A DNA stretch of 64,000 bases from Symbiodinium microadriaticum (Eukaryota > Sar > Dinophyceae > Suessiales > Symbiodiniaceae): contig LSRX01000529.1 of the NCBI GenBank assembly GCA_001939145.1, positions 147,765 through 211,764 on the forward strand. The letters are read 5' to 3'. The translations under genes and the position numbers were made by a program. Below the pieces are notes generated by a model. It did no database searches, was not told the DNA's origin, and saw only the letters and a list, made by a program, of their open reading frames with translations. This document shows positions 44,798 through 56,095 of the stretch, one piece after another; positions within the stretch are counted from its first letter, which is position 1; every line of letters starts with the position of its first letter.

Positions 44798-45866
44798 GTA
44801 AATAAGCCCTGGCTGCATGGTAGGCTTCACTTCTAGAATAGGGTTTTGGGGTATTCTTTTCACGAGCCAGACGTATTGGTAATTGCTTCGGCCTCTAGAG
44901 TAGGTGCTGAACGTCGCCTGGGTGTCTGTATTCGTCGGAAAAATTGTGCTTCACTTCTACTGGAACTCCATCTTTCAAGATCTCTCAGCAGCTTGCGCGT
45001 TGAATGCGGAGCGAATGGGACATGTCACCCACAGCCAGATTGCAAGCCCTGAACAAGCGCCACCATCTTCATCATCATCGCCAGTACCAATTGATAAATG
45101 TAACGAACCAGCGACACATGCAGCAACGCAAGTAGTCATGACAATCAGAGTAGCAGTAGTTGATTTTTGTGAGTGCAGCAGTTTCAGGCATATGAAGACG
45201 AGGCGCCATAGTGCTAGCCATAAGAAGAAGATGGAATCTTATGCTCTTGTTGCGAGGCTTCTACTACTGTGCTCACGCAGCCGACCTACCCAAGCAAAAA
45301 GTGCAATGAAAGGGCTCCTACAGCCAACACCTGCTCACTATGCAAGTGCAAAGACATGGCCTTCGTGGTGGGCACTAATCTACTTCTATATGGCAGCTCC
45401 AAAGTGGCAATTGCAACGAAAGCAGGCTGAAAATTGTTGCCCTGCCTGGTTGTGCTCTCCTTCACTACTAAAGCCAGAACCATCGTCAAGAGACGACGTA
45501 GACCCCTCGAACGGCAAAAACCTAAAGTCTCTCAAAGCGATGGTTCAGGGCTTTTGCTGCCGACTCCTTGGGTCTCAAGCAAGCTGGGATAACGGAATCC
45601 GGCCACTTCGTCCCTCCTCTGCGCGGACCACGCGCGAACCTAGCAAACGGCGTTGCCAAAGACGGAAGCTAATTCAAACTGGTTTCTCTACACCTCGCGG
45701 AGAACCCTGCATCGTCATGCCCTGAACCGTAAACCATGAACTGACTATTGCTTCGACACTGGGTCTGAGGATACTACTAGCTTTTGACATCTTCTTCTTG
45801 TGGATTCAGCCTACATCTCAAGAGATAATGCAGGCTAACGGTTGAGGATTGGGATTCAGGCTTTAA
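44798..45866. other. No firm gene; long plus-strand open frame without ATG
   Basis: A plus frame is open from 44904 to 45725 (about 270 codons) but has only internal ATGs and no recognised domain. It includes Ser-rich and basic stretches. Length makes it notable, yet composition gives no assignment. Confidence 0.35.
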
Positions 45867-45976
45867 GGTAATGTAGGGGCCTTAATAATCAGAATAGGGC
45901 TCTGGGGTATATTATCATACTATATAATAAGGAACCCCCAAAATAGCGTAGGATATTGCTAAGGCACCGATATTAC
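45867..45976. mobile_element. Family B TIR element
   Basis: GGTAATGTAGGGGCCTTAATA at left is a full match to the family end, and the right end is GCTAAGGCACCGATATTAC. The core GGTATATTATCATACTATATAAT is well kept. Confidence 0.8.
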
Positions 45977-46389
45977 ACGGTGCAACAACATCTTCAACGC
46001 AACTGTGCTGCATGTGACAAGGATATTGCCGGGTCCTTCTCCTCCCGCTTACACGTAACAACGGCAACAACTGCAAGAACAGCAACACACCCAAACAACA
46101 GAACACAGGAAAACATCACATCACACACGAAACAGAATCAACAACAAGTACAAAACACAAAATAGCACCACCAACACAAGATTCATGTGCACAACACGAA
46201 CACTGACACTCAACGTTACAAAGGCAGCAATAACAAAGCAGCAACAGCTGACACCGCGATCCACCATCCATCACCATCAACATCCGAATCCTCACCACCA
46301 ACATCGATAGTAATATTAACAACAACAGTAACAGCCAATAGTAGTCCTATGATACAGCAAACATAATAGCACAAATCTGAAGAGAGTAA
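45977..46389. other. No gene recognised; ACA/CAA-rich
   Basis: CAA/ACA-rich sequence with low complexity. No exon seen. Confidence 0.5.
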
Positions 46390-46520
46390 ATTACCCTGAA
46401 CCCTAAACCCTGAACCCTGAACTCTAAACCCTGAACCCTAAACCCTAAACCCCAAACCCTAAACCCTAAACCCTAAACTTTGACAGAATTCAGACCAAAA
46501 CCCTAAACCCTAAAACCCGT
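46390..46520. repeat. CCCTAAA repeats
   Basis: CCCTAAA and CCCTGAA units in near-continuous run, then GACAGAATTC and two more units. Confidence 0.85.
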
Positions 46521-46590
46521 AAAAAAACCCTATAGATCCCTTTAAGGAACCCTTTAAGGATCCCAAAAAGGAGCCCACATCGGCCACTTC

Positions 46591-46893
46591 NNNNNNNNNN
46601 NNNNNNNNNNNNNNNNNNNNNNNNNNNNNNNNNNNNNNNNNNNNNNNNNNNNNNNNNNNNNNNNNNNNNNNNNNNNNNNNNNNNNNNNNNNNNNNNNNNN
46701 NNNNNNNNNNNNNNNNNNNNNNNNNNNNNNNNNNNNNNNNNNNNNNNNNNNNNNNNNNNNNNNNNNNNNNNNNNNNNNNNNNNNNNNNNNNNNNNNNNNN
46801 NNNNNNNNNNNNNNNNNNNNNNNNNNNNNNNNNNNNNNNNNNNNNNNNNNNNNNNNNNNNNNNNNNNNNNNNNNNNNNNNNNNNNNNNNNNNN
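46591..46893. other. Assembly gap (303 N)
   Basis: The gap removes the body of the second cellulose-binding gene copy. Open frames drawn across it are meaningless. Confidence 0.99.
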
Positions 46894-47109
46894 GCACAAG
46901 TCTCGGGTGCCTCAGACGCTTCAGCCGGCAAGGTGACCGCCAGCATCGGCAGAAGCAACAGCCGGGCCATGTCTGAGAGTCGAAGAATAAGAATCCTAAC
47001 GGCAGGAGGGCAGCGCGGCCTTTCACTTCGAGCCAACGACATGCGAGCGCGAACATGGAGCCAATGCTTACCAAGCGGCGATCGCTGCCGATCCAAATGC
47101 AGAAAGCAC
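46894..47109 (-). pseudogene. Second copy of the CBM1 gene 5' end, cut by the gap
   Basis: This segment matches 48206-48418 almost base for base, differing by one indel (ACCAAGCGGCG versus ACCAAGGGCG), and includes the start codon (ATG at 46969) and signal-peptide region MARLLLLPMLAVTLP. The homology then weakens but continues patchily to about 47210, which matches 48450-48514. The rest of the coding region lies in the N gap. It could be a complete paralogue or an assembly duplicate. Confidence 0.7.
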
Positions 47110-47376
47110 AGAACAGTCAGCAAGCATATGTGACGAAAAATTGCAACGGTGCAAGACTCCCTGAACCCCATCTTTCACCTTCCGTTTAATAAGCCTGTTG
47201 ATCAGGAGCTGTGCACCTTCCGGTGCTCCGATCCCCCTTCGAGTGAATCTTTACCATCACATCGAACGAGGGGGTTCCACTGTACAAGCATGTCCTGTCT
47301 TCGCAGGGGGTCTGGGCCCGCTGTACAGAATGCCCACTATTCAGGAAACTTAATCTGCTGCTAGCACCTGCACGAA

Positions 47377-48281
47377 CTACACGACCACAGAGCCCAACCT
47401 CCTCTGACTCATCTGCATCACGCCGCGGCACATTCCCACCGGACCCTTGCCCTCGACCTGCCAGTGCGTCCAGCTGGCAATGGAATGGAAGTTGAAGTAA
47501 TACTTTGAAGGGTTGGAAGCAATATCTTTCAACCGGGATCCCAACGTGAAGCCAGCATTCTGCCCGTCAACGAAGTTGCCCGTCATGGACATCACGGCAG
47601 CACGGTTCTTGTAGTGTGCACAAGGAGACCTCTCACTCTCTGAATCCCCAGGAGCCCCTTAATCATAAGGGCACCCTTGCTCCTACTGCTTGGTTTCTTA
47701 ATACGTAGAACCCAACATGGAAAGAACAAAAAGGGTACTGCTGGGAGACCTAGTGTCTTGTAGGAGCTGCCATCAGCAATCATTCCAGGACCGTTGTCCC
47801 CGCAGAAGTTGATCACTGGAGGGCCTGAACCATTCTCACCATCTCCATCGGAGGCCAGGTGAATGTGTGATGCAACGAGCTGAGTGCGACCACCGAAGAC
47901 ATTGGCCGTGCACTGCATGCCACTACGGCTGCAGAGCTTGCAGTCGACGTAAGCTTTTGCTTCACTATCTGGATTAGCGGGGAAAGACTGGACCAGGGTG
48001 TTGAAGCTGAGCTCGCTGAACATGTGATAGCACTCGTCGTCAACCATTTCGGAAGCGGCAAGAGAAACAGGTTGTGTCTGTTCTGGGATGGACTCCTTCG
48101 GCACACAATGGGAGTACCAGGAGTTCATCTGGGAACAGCTGAAGCCTGAGTCGCAGCACGTCGGGCCTGTCCATCCGGTACCGCCACATTGGACCAACGC
48201 TGTCGCACAAGTCTCGGGTGCCTCAGACGCTTCAGCCGGCAAGGTGACCGCCAGCATCGGCAGAAGCAACAGCCGGGCCAT
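47377..48281 (-). CDS. Secreted cellulose-binding (CBM1) and CHRD-like protein
   Basis: Exons 48281-47739 and 47631-47377 give about 265 residues, with ATG at 48281 and a TAG stop at 47377. A signal peptide (MARLLLLPMLAVTLPAEA) is followed by a fungal-type cellulose-binding module with its Cys and aromatic pattern (ALVQCGGTGWTGPTCC, then CSQMNSWYSHCVP). The remainder has features of a CHRD domain: FGGRTQLVASHIHLA, PPVINFCGDNGPGM and, in exon 2, YYFNFHSIASWTHW. The likely role is extracellular or cell-wall polysaccharide binding. The intron boundaries are uncertain. The best in-phase option is GTACCC..GTGAG (47632-47738). Direct repeats CTACAAG and AGGTCTCC straddle it. The exon 2 sequence cannot be reached in frame without splicing, since the exon 1 frame runs to a stop at 47592. 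Confidence 0.8.
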
Positions 48282-48537
48282 GTCTGAGAGTCGAAGAATA
48301 AGAATCCTAACGGCAGGAGGGCAGCGCGGCCTTTCACTTCGAGCCAACGACATGCGAGCGCGAACATGGAGCCAATGCTTACCAAGGGCGATCGCTGCCG
48401 ATCCAAATGCAGAAAGCAATTCAGGTCTCAGATTTGACCAAACATGGAAACTTGCAAGCCTCCCTGACCTGACCCCATCTTCCACATTTCGTTTCATAAG
48501 CCTGCTGATCAAAAGCTGCTCCTAGGGCGAGCACTCG

Positions 48538-48610
48538 TCCTCCTGCTCCTCCTCCTACTTAATACTACTCTTGCCCTACCCCTACTCTTCTTCTTCTTCT
48601 TCCTAAGGTA

Positions 48611-48665
<55 letters not shown>

Positions 48666-48998
48666 GCCACTACTGCTACCGATGCTACTGCTGCTACTAC
48701 TGCTGCTGCTACGACTACTACGACGACTTCGACGAATCCGACGATTACGATGACGATGACGACGACGACGACGACGACGACCACGACGACGACTTCGACG
48801 ACGACTGCGACTGCTACCTGTTTTTCCTGATGGACCTGCTGTGGCTGCTACTGCTACTGCTACTACTACTACCACTCCCACCAACCAATCTACGACTACG
48901 ACCACGACCACGATTGCTGTGGCTGCAGCAGGGCCTGCGACCCCTGCTGCTGCGGCAGCTGCGACTGCGACTTCGACTACGACGACGACAAGAAGAAA
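48538..48998. repeat. CTA/CTG/CGA/GAC triplet region
   Basis: CTA units (48611-48665), then mixed CTG/CTA, then GAC/ACG units, then CTG again. Frames here are Val, Ser or Arg runs. It sits just upstream of the CBM1 gene. Confidence 0.9.
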
Positions 48999-50256
48999 AA
49001 GAAAACATGGTCATTGATTCCTGTTGTCAGCACCTGCTTTTCTGAGGGTCAAGCATTTCACCGACATCACGGGCACGGATTGCCAAGCGAGCGCCTTCCA
49101 AAGCCACCTGCACGCGAGGCACCGCAAGGCCACAGAACGTAGACCGGGACATCCGCCCACACGGCCATGTCAACACAAAATCGTCCTGCACACTTTTTTC
49201 GCCGTCTGTTTTGATGCCGCACGCATCTTGGCGGCTTCACGCCAGATCTGCTTAAACGACCTCGGCACATTCTAGCGGGATCCTCTACAGGCTCTGCAAG
49301 CGGATGTCTTGAAATCGCAACATCGAGAAATCCAGAAACCCCAGAACCTACCCCGCTACAGCACGCAACCCGACACCACAAATTCCCAAATCACAAAAAC
49401 GTCAATACAAACCGAAACCGCTCACCCATAAAGCCCACATCCTTACAAACCCCTACAGCCCCTATAAAGCCTAAACTATAGGCCCTATAAACCCTAAACT
49501 ATAGGCCCTATAACCCTAAACTATAGGCCCTCTTAACCCCTAAACCCTGATTACAGGACCAAGGGACCTTTCTTTGCCCTGGCGCAAGCCAAGAAAAATC
49601 TCCTGGGAGAAAAGGCCCCATATTTGGGGGTTAGGGTTTATAGGGGCTTTCCGAGCTTTTGGTGTCTTGGTTTTGATGGAGCTTTGGAGTGCCAGGTTTT
49701 AATTTTTGATTTTTAGAGCTGGGGTTTATGTGCTTTAACATCCGTCGCCGTCTTAGGGTTTTCGGGTTTATCAGGCTTTTGTGTTGTGGAGATTGATGCT
49801 TTCGAACCAGTACAAGATTCGCACGGCAAGCTCCCTTCTTCTGTCAAAGGTATGCGAGCTGTACGACAGTAGCCATGCATGTAGCTTATAGTGGGCGTGT
49901 GCAGCCCATCGCGACGTGCTATGAGGGATTGTGGCGGGGGATTATTTCCAAACAAGCCTTATGATGCCTTGCCCAAAGCCACTGTACCACACACGACTCG
50001 TACGACCACCCTTCAGACACAGGTACCCTTGCATTTTTCAAATCTCTCCGGGGCACGAAATTCCGCAGCAGCAGCGCAGCCTCCTCTAGTCGGCAGGGAG
50101 TGAAGCCATCGGGAGGATCGCCCTGAGACGAGGCGTAGCGGCTGGGGTTTACGGTTTAGCGGTTTAGGAGTTTAGGGCTTAGGGGCTTGGGATTTACGGC
50201 TTTAGGGTTTAAGGGCTCAGACTTCAGGGCTTCTCGCAACCGTTCTTACTCAACGC
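48999..50256. other. No firm gene; short telomere-like runs
   Basis: A phrase CCCTAAACTATAGGCC repeats three times at 49480-49530. The island at 49557-49627 is open on both strands; plus follows a GATTACAG acceptor and encodes GPFFALAQAKKNLLGEKAP. TTTAGGG variants recur at 50145-50212. Nothing is assignable. Confidence 0.4.
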
Positions 50257-50388
50257 TCAGACAAAGCCTGTATAGGTTTTGGATTTGGAGCTAGTCTTTT
50301 CTACTCCTGACCTGAGGCTTTCATAAGCCAACGCTCTTGCAGGTTTATGGGCCCCTCCATGGAGGCCATCGAGGGCCTTCATCTCTGC
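50257..50388 (-). CDS. Possible last exon on minus strand
   Basis: After a GCAG acceptor, an ATG-led open stretch of 43 residues (MKALDGLHGGAHKPARALAY and onward) ends with a TGA at 50257. The region upstream in transcript sense is CCCTAAA-like. The plus strand at 50434-50586 also has an open frame ending in a stop. Identity is unknown. Confidence 0.35.
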   Translation of the reverse strand, partial: AEMKALDGLHGGAHKPARALAYESLRSGVEKTSSKSKTYTGFV

Positions 50389-50733
50389 ATTCACTCGGGC
50401 CTTGGGGTTTGGGTCTTCCGGGTTCCGGGGTTGAAGGTTTAGGGTTTGGAGTTGCAGCGTTCTGTAGTCGGGGCGTGGTACACATGGCGACTTCACATTG
50501 AATGGAAAAACACCAGGCACGAGTTAAGCACCCAAATCTGGAAAATAAGAAAACTGCACAAGGGGCCGTCTGAAACCGGAAACTAAAGACAAAATTTACA
50601 GGGCGTGTATGCCTCCGCCCTGCCCATGGAGGACTTACTAGGATACTTCAAACCTCACCCGGCTCTCCTCAATTAAACCCCAAATATTTTGCCCCTAAAC
50701 CTTGAATCCCCAAACCTATCTGCAGACCCCTAA

Positions 50734-50808
50734 GTGGGTAGTTCTCTAAATTAGGGGCCCCTTTGGGATCCCCAATATAGTACGGCACCCCTATAAACCG
50801 GACCCTAC
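50734..50808. mobile_element. Truncated family F TIR element
   Basis: The left end GGGTAGTTCTCTAAATTAG and the central GGATCCCCAATATAGTACGGCACC match family F. The right end is missing and the sequence changes to ACTTTAGACAAG. Confidence 0.65.
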
Positions 50809-51172
50809 TTTAGACAAGTACCTAACCTCGAATCGAGCCTTCGAGAGCCGCTTCAGGAACCTGGGCACTGGAGGTTTCCTATCTTCCAAAGGCTCATCTA
50901 TCTATATATCTATATATAGAGATATATATGTATATAGATATAGATATAGATATAGATATAGATATAGATATAGATATAGATANTTAGACAAGTACCTAAC
51001 CTCGAATCGAGCCTTCGAGAGCCGCTTCAGGAACCTGGGCACTGGAGGTTTCCTATCTTCCAAAGGCTCATCTATCTATAGATATAGATATAGATATAGA
51101 TATAGATATAGATATAGATATAGATATAGATATAGATATAGATATAGATATAGAGATATATATATATATATA
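50809..51172. repeat. Duplicated block and (GATATA)n arrays joined at an n
   Basis: A block of about 97 bases starting TTTAGACAAGTACCTAACC is present at 50809-50905 and again at 50984-51080, each followed by a TAGATA/GATATA microsatellite. A single n at 50983 sits at the join. This looks like two reads or contigs of one locus placed in tandem, rather than a biological duplication. Confidence 0.8.
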
Positions 51173-51173
51173 T

Positions 51174-51265
51174 GGGCGGTTCTCTAAATTAGGGCCCCTT
51201 TTCCCCAAGATAGCACGGCACCCTTTATAGACCCCTAAAAGGGACTCTAATTTAGAGAACCACCC
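51174..51265. mobile_element. Family F TIR element, copy 3, TA flanks
   Basis: Ends GGGCGGTTCTCTAAATTAG and CTAATTTAGAGAACCACCC are inverted over about 19 bases. TATG precedes and CATA follows. No ORF. Confidence 0.82.
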
Positions 51266-54200
51266 ATACACAGATACACAAAAACATATGCATATCCGTC
51301 TGCGTAATTACGACATACATACATGCATACATGCATACATGCATGATCCCTTCCCCCATCCATGACATTCCCGCCTTTGATAATCAAAGACATTTTCCGG
51401 AAAATCCACCTGAAATCGCGCCCCGCCTTTTAAAACCTAGTTTGAAGTCGGGAGGTTCAGGAGCAAGAGCAGGCGGGCGCAACGGTAAGAGCAGGAGAAC
51501 GAGCAGGAGCAAGAGTAGGAGACACACCCTCAACATCCCTCAACCCTCCTAAACCCTAAACCCAAGAGCAGGAGCAAGAGCCGCAGCAGGACCAGGAGCA
51601 ACAGCAAGAGCCAGAACAGGAGCAAGATTCCCTCAAAGTGACAGTGGAGATAACCCCCCTATTACTAACACCACTTTTCGAGTTGTTCTTGGGGGCTCCT
51701 CCTTTACTATTTGGGGGGCCTGTTACAGTTGGGGCGAATACTGAGGCAGGGCGGCCAGCCCACTTGGCACGTATGCGTAACCTTGCGAAGATAATACTTC
51801 TGTGTTAGTTGCACCCAGGCGACAGATCCCTCGTGGCATGTTATTGACAGGAGTGTTCTTCGGGCTTGGAACGGCCGCTGAAAGCTACGCGCGTAAAGGA
51901 CAGCTTGTCTTCTCATGTGGTCTTTCCGTGCTTCCACAACATAGATTCGCTGGCTACGTACAGGCAGGCCTGCATGCACGTTCGCATAGTTACGTACGTA
52001 CATGCATGCAGACATACATGCCGATTCTTGTAGTTGCACAATCCACGGGCTGCTAGCTGCCATCAAAGGGCGCGTAGCGGCCAGTGCGCTTTGCAGGATC
52101 TGCGGCCTCCTGGCAGGGAAATAATCCGTGCAGTCAGGGTTTACCAAGTTTAGCGATTTAGGGTTTCGGGGGTTAAGAACTTAGGGCTTGGAGGATTTAG
52201 GGTTGAAGGTTTAGATCATAAAGGTCAACAGAACTATATAAGTTCATGATATGGCTGTCGTGGCTCCAGTACTGGTGCTGACTACGATGTGCAACGCCTT
52301 TTCGGCAATAAATCCCCCTCTGGCGAGCCCGGTACGAACCCAGGTAGAACGAGGGCCAGGACTCATGACTCTCTGACTGTAGCTGTTTAGGGTTTAGGGC
52401 TGGGGTTAGGGTTTAGGGGTTTATGGGTTTAGGGTTTAGGGTTTAGGGCGTCTGTCACTGCTGCAGGAAAGGACCTGAAACCACCACCGACAGTGAGTGC
52501 ACATCTCTGAGCAAGATCGGTGAGAGCCTTCTCCCGAAGAAACCGCTTCAGCAAATGTCCGAGGTGAAGCGGGAGCTGCGCCCACGGCTGATCCGGGCCT
52601 CAGGACTCGGCGATTGCCGAACATATACATATACATACTGTTACATACACATACATATATATATATATATGTGTATGTATTGACATCTTTTTTCACATAA
52701 TATTCGACTTCTGTTGGGTTTCTCCGAGAGATAGAGCCGCAACATATGCACGAAGCTTCAAAAGCCCTGTACACTATAAACCCAGTCCAGAACATCGTAA
52801 TCTTGCACACGCCCTTTCCTTCCGTAAAAGTTCGTCTTTCTACTGTGCAGTGTCCACTTTGCAGCCTTTCAATGCTGATGTAATTAGAATATTGGCGGGA
52901 AAAGAGTGTTGCCGTGTCCACCATGGAACGTAAACGGAATGCGCGGAGTCCAGGAAGTCACGGATACCCTAGCCTGGATGGTTCAGGACGGAGGACCTGT
53001 GCTCTGCAGGACTCTTCTGGGGAGTGGGGTCAAAGAAAGGAGCCATGTAAGCGGACAACATACAGCGCGACGAGCTGTCGTATGGCGCCATATACTCCGA
53101 AACCCGAGTCCACAGCTTAAAGTCCCCATGTTACCTTGCATGTAGCGAGACTCAGAAGACACGCGCTGGTTAATGGTCATTCTGTGGATCGGAACAGAAC
53201 ATGCAGGTACTTTAGCGACCGTAGTACTGTAAGTAGAATAAGGTTTGATGAGGGTGTTATGAAAGATTTCTTCGGGCTTTAGAAATTCTAGTACAAGAGC
53301 CTCAAGAATTAGAGTTGGGTTTAGGTGTTGATAATATTATCGTGCTCTACTGACGCAAGGATTGATGGGCATGTTAGTACCAAGTTTGGACCCTTATGCC
53401 CTATATACCACTGCCATGAACAGTGTCTGGGGCGCTCGTTACAAGAGACTGGGAAGGTGCTCATCCAAATTCCTCCTCGAGCGCCCGAATTCAGGACTAT
53501 AGTCACTATCCATCAGAGTTTAGGGGTTTAGGCTTTTGGGGGTTTAGGGGTTAGGGTGATCTTAAACATGTCCGCGCCAACCATCTTAAGCAGCAGACCA
53601 TCCACTTCGCAGCAAAGATCCAAGTAGCCTTAGGCACGGCCAAAAGCAACGAAGCAGTCGAACAGCCAACATGCCAAAACACACTACTTTAGACGATATC
53701 GCCAACAGAACACGATGTGCAGGGTAAGGCAATTCTTTCGTGTGGGAACGGCGACGACAAAAGCGCTTCGGAGTTCCTGTGGAAAGCAGGCACTTTGACA
53801 CCACTGAACCTCTTCAAAGAATCCGAAGTTGGAGCTGGAGTGTAAATTCACATCCAGGTGACGGCGCGCGTGCTCGCAGGCGACTGCCACGGCGGAGCTC
53901 CCTGCTGCTACCGCTTGGGAACTGTACTAAGACTTATCTTCTAGGAATTGCTCGGTGCCTTGTGTGACATCCGTACGCATCAGGCTCGGATCTGCTAGAA
54001 ACGCAGTGGCAATCCTCGGCTCATTGTCAAGCAAGCGCACTCTCAGGATGATGGCTTCAGGTTTTTTGGAAGTATTTGGGACCAATTTGGGCCAGTTTCT
54101 CCGAAATGAACAACTCTTGGAATCCTTACTACTCACGCAATACAAGGGCAACGGGAAGCTGTTCAGACTGTGGACCTCGCGTACAGCAAAAGGCCCTGGT

Positions 54201-55635
54201 TTCAATGCCTACTGACTGTACCTGTGAGTATGACGATGATTGTGGGCGACAGTACCAGCTGGCCGAAAAAGCTGCATTATCCATACCCTTTGCTTCCACG
54301 ACATTCAAGCAGTGCATATTGCATTCCATCTAAACCCTTCATACACTCTCAGCCGAAGTCCTGATAATTGTGGCCGTGCGGCCCTGAAGCATCAAAACTG
54401 CACAACTTTCTCCGGCAAGACCAAACTAAGACTGATGGATTTGTGATAGCACATGGCTTGGGGGATTCCTGTAACGAAAATGTCGGCGTGAACTCACTTT
54501 CACTGCGGCTCAGTCTTGCAATGCAGGTATCAGCTCATTGGGATGTGCTGTATTGAGTCCGGAGTCAACCCGATGGCAAATGCTAAAATTATCACATCTG
54601 TCATGGTTTGTGTATGATTGATCTTGACACGGTTGCGACACAGATGTGACTAATTACAGTACACAGTACAAGCTGAGTGTCATTGCTGCGGCACAGCCAG
54701 TTTCCTGCAGCACCTGGGCGCTCAGAACGCTCCAGTCAGCAACAAGTCCTGAGTAAAGGTGAGCTAGCTGTGCATTTGAACACCTCTGAGATGCATGCTG
54801 CATCTGCGTGTGGTCGACACGTCATGCCTCCATTGACTAGCCTTGGCATGCAAGTCAAGTGCATGCCGCGGAGTCAAGGCATGAGAAGCCACATTGACAT
54901 ACGCAAGCGGCGAGTTTCTGCGCCAGGACAGGAAACAACTGCAAACCTACACAAACCTTCCACGAACTCACATGCTTAAGTCTTAAGAACCCCTGCTTGT
55001 GAGCAAGGTGCACAGGAATATCCACCGCAGCTTGGACCTTCGCCCACAACATGATGGTATGTGTTGCGGCGGAGGTCTGACTTCAGGACAAGCTCTGTTG
55101 GCATGGAATGGTTGCTGCATGTTGACAGTCCGTGTTTGGTTTTCAGATACAACAAGTACCCCCCATGCCCATACAATTCACCTGCTTGAGACATAGCTCG
55201 CCCCCGTCCCCCCTTTATAAGCTAATAGTATCGTAGTACCGCAGCATGCCATAAAGACTATGGTAACCATCTTTGTGCAAATAAAGAGAGCTTCAGTGCT
55301 GAGATAGTATAATATCTGCAATGACACCATGTAAACGCATTCCAAAGTTCTGGGTTGCCTCCCGGATGGCCACGTAGTCCACGGGCCCATCGTTTTTTTG
55401 GGCCCGCGTGCGGCCGTGAATGGCCAGGAGGGTGCATCCTTGCACAGCTGAAACGATTTTTGGCGAATGCCTTGGTTATTTCCCCAAACTTAATCTCAAC
55501 TAAGTACCACAGACACAGCCGGAAGACTGGCTCGGCTAGTCAAGAAGGCAGCCGTGCTGACTGGGCGTGCCTGCAGCAGCCAGTTGCTGCGCAAGGTTCA
55601 CAGTCCGTACCTGAAATTGGCCAGCTGCCCAAGAT
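51266..55635. other. No gene recognised
   Basis: ATGC microsatellites lie at 51312-51344, a GAGCAG/AGGAGC-rich stretch at 51455-51630, and TTTAGGG runs at 52155-52215, 52385-52450 and 53515-53560. Frames at 51707-52147, 52436-52924 and 54677-54979 are open but overlap others and have no recognised motifs. Confidence 0.4.
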
Positions 55636-55757
55636 GCGTGCGTGTGCGTGTGCGTGTGCGTGTGCGTGTGCGTGCGCGTGCGCGTGTGCGTGTGCGTGTG
55701 CGTGTGCGTGTGCGTGTGCGTGTGCGTGTGCGTGTGCGTGTGCGTGTGCGTGTGCGT

Positions 55758-55845
<88 letters not shown>

Positions 55846-56095
55846 CTGTGTGTGTGTGTGTGTGTCTGTCTGTGTGTGTGTGTGTGTCTGTGTGTATATA
55901 TACCTATCTATATATATATATATATATAATATTTATACACACATACATACATACATACCTACCTGTGTATGCATGTATGCATGGATGTATGCATCCATGC
56001 ATGCATGCATGCATGCATGCATGCATGCATGCATGTATGTAGGTATGTATGACCATGGATCGATAGATAGATAGATAGATAGATAGACAGATAGA
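55636..56095. repeat. GTGTGC and GT arrays, then ATGC and GATA repeats
   Basis: A GTGTGC-type hexamer array (55636-55770) passes into (TG)n to about 55897, about 260 bases of alternating purine-pyrimidine. TA (55910-55926), TACA, ATGC (55990-56035) and GATA (56062-56085) tracts follow. Confidence 0.95.

Noticed and set aside
44904..45725. A 273-residue plus-strand gene
   Set aside because: There is no ATG at the start and no recognisable domain. It is mentioned as an open frame but not called a gene.
46490..47171. Three minus-strand frames of 130-205 residues
   Set aside because: They cross the 303-base N gap and most of their length is unknown sequence.
49557..49627. A firm plus-strand exon
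   Set aside because: Splice signals look good on plus, but the minus strand is also open and protein-like, so strand cannot be decided.
55355..56074. A 239-residue Cys/Ala/Val repeat protein
   Set aside because: It is a read-through of the GTGTGC and GT microsatellites. Several frames are open equally.
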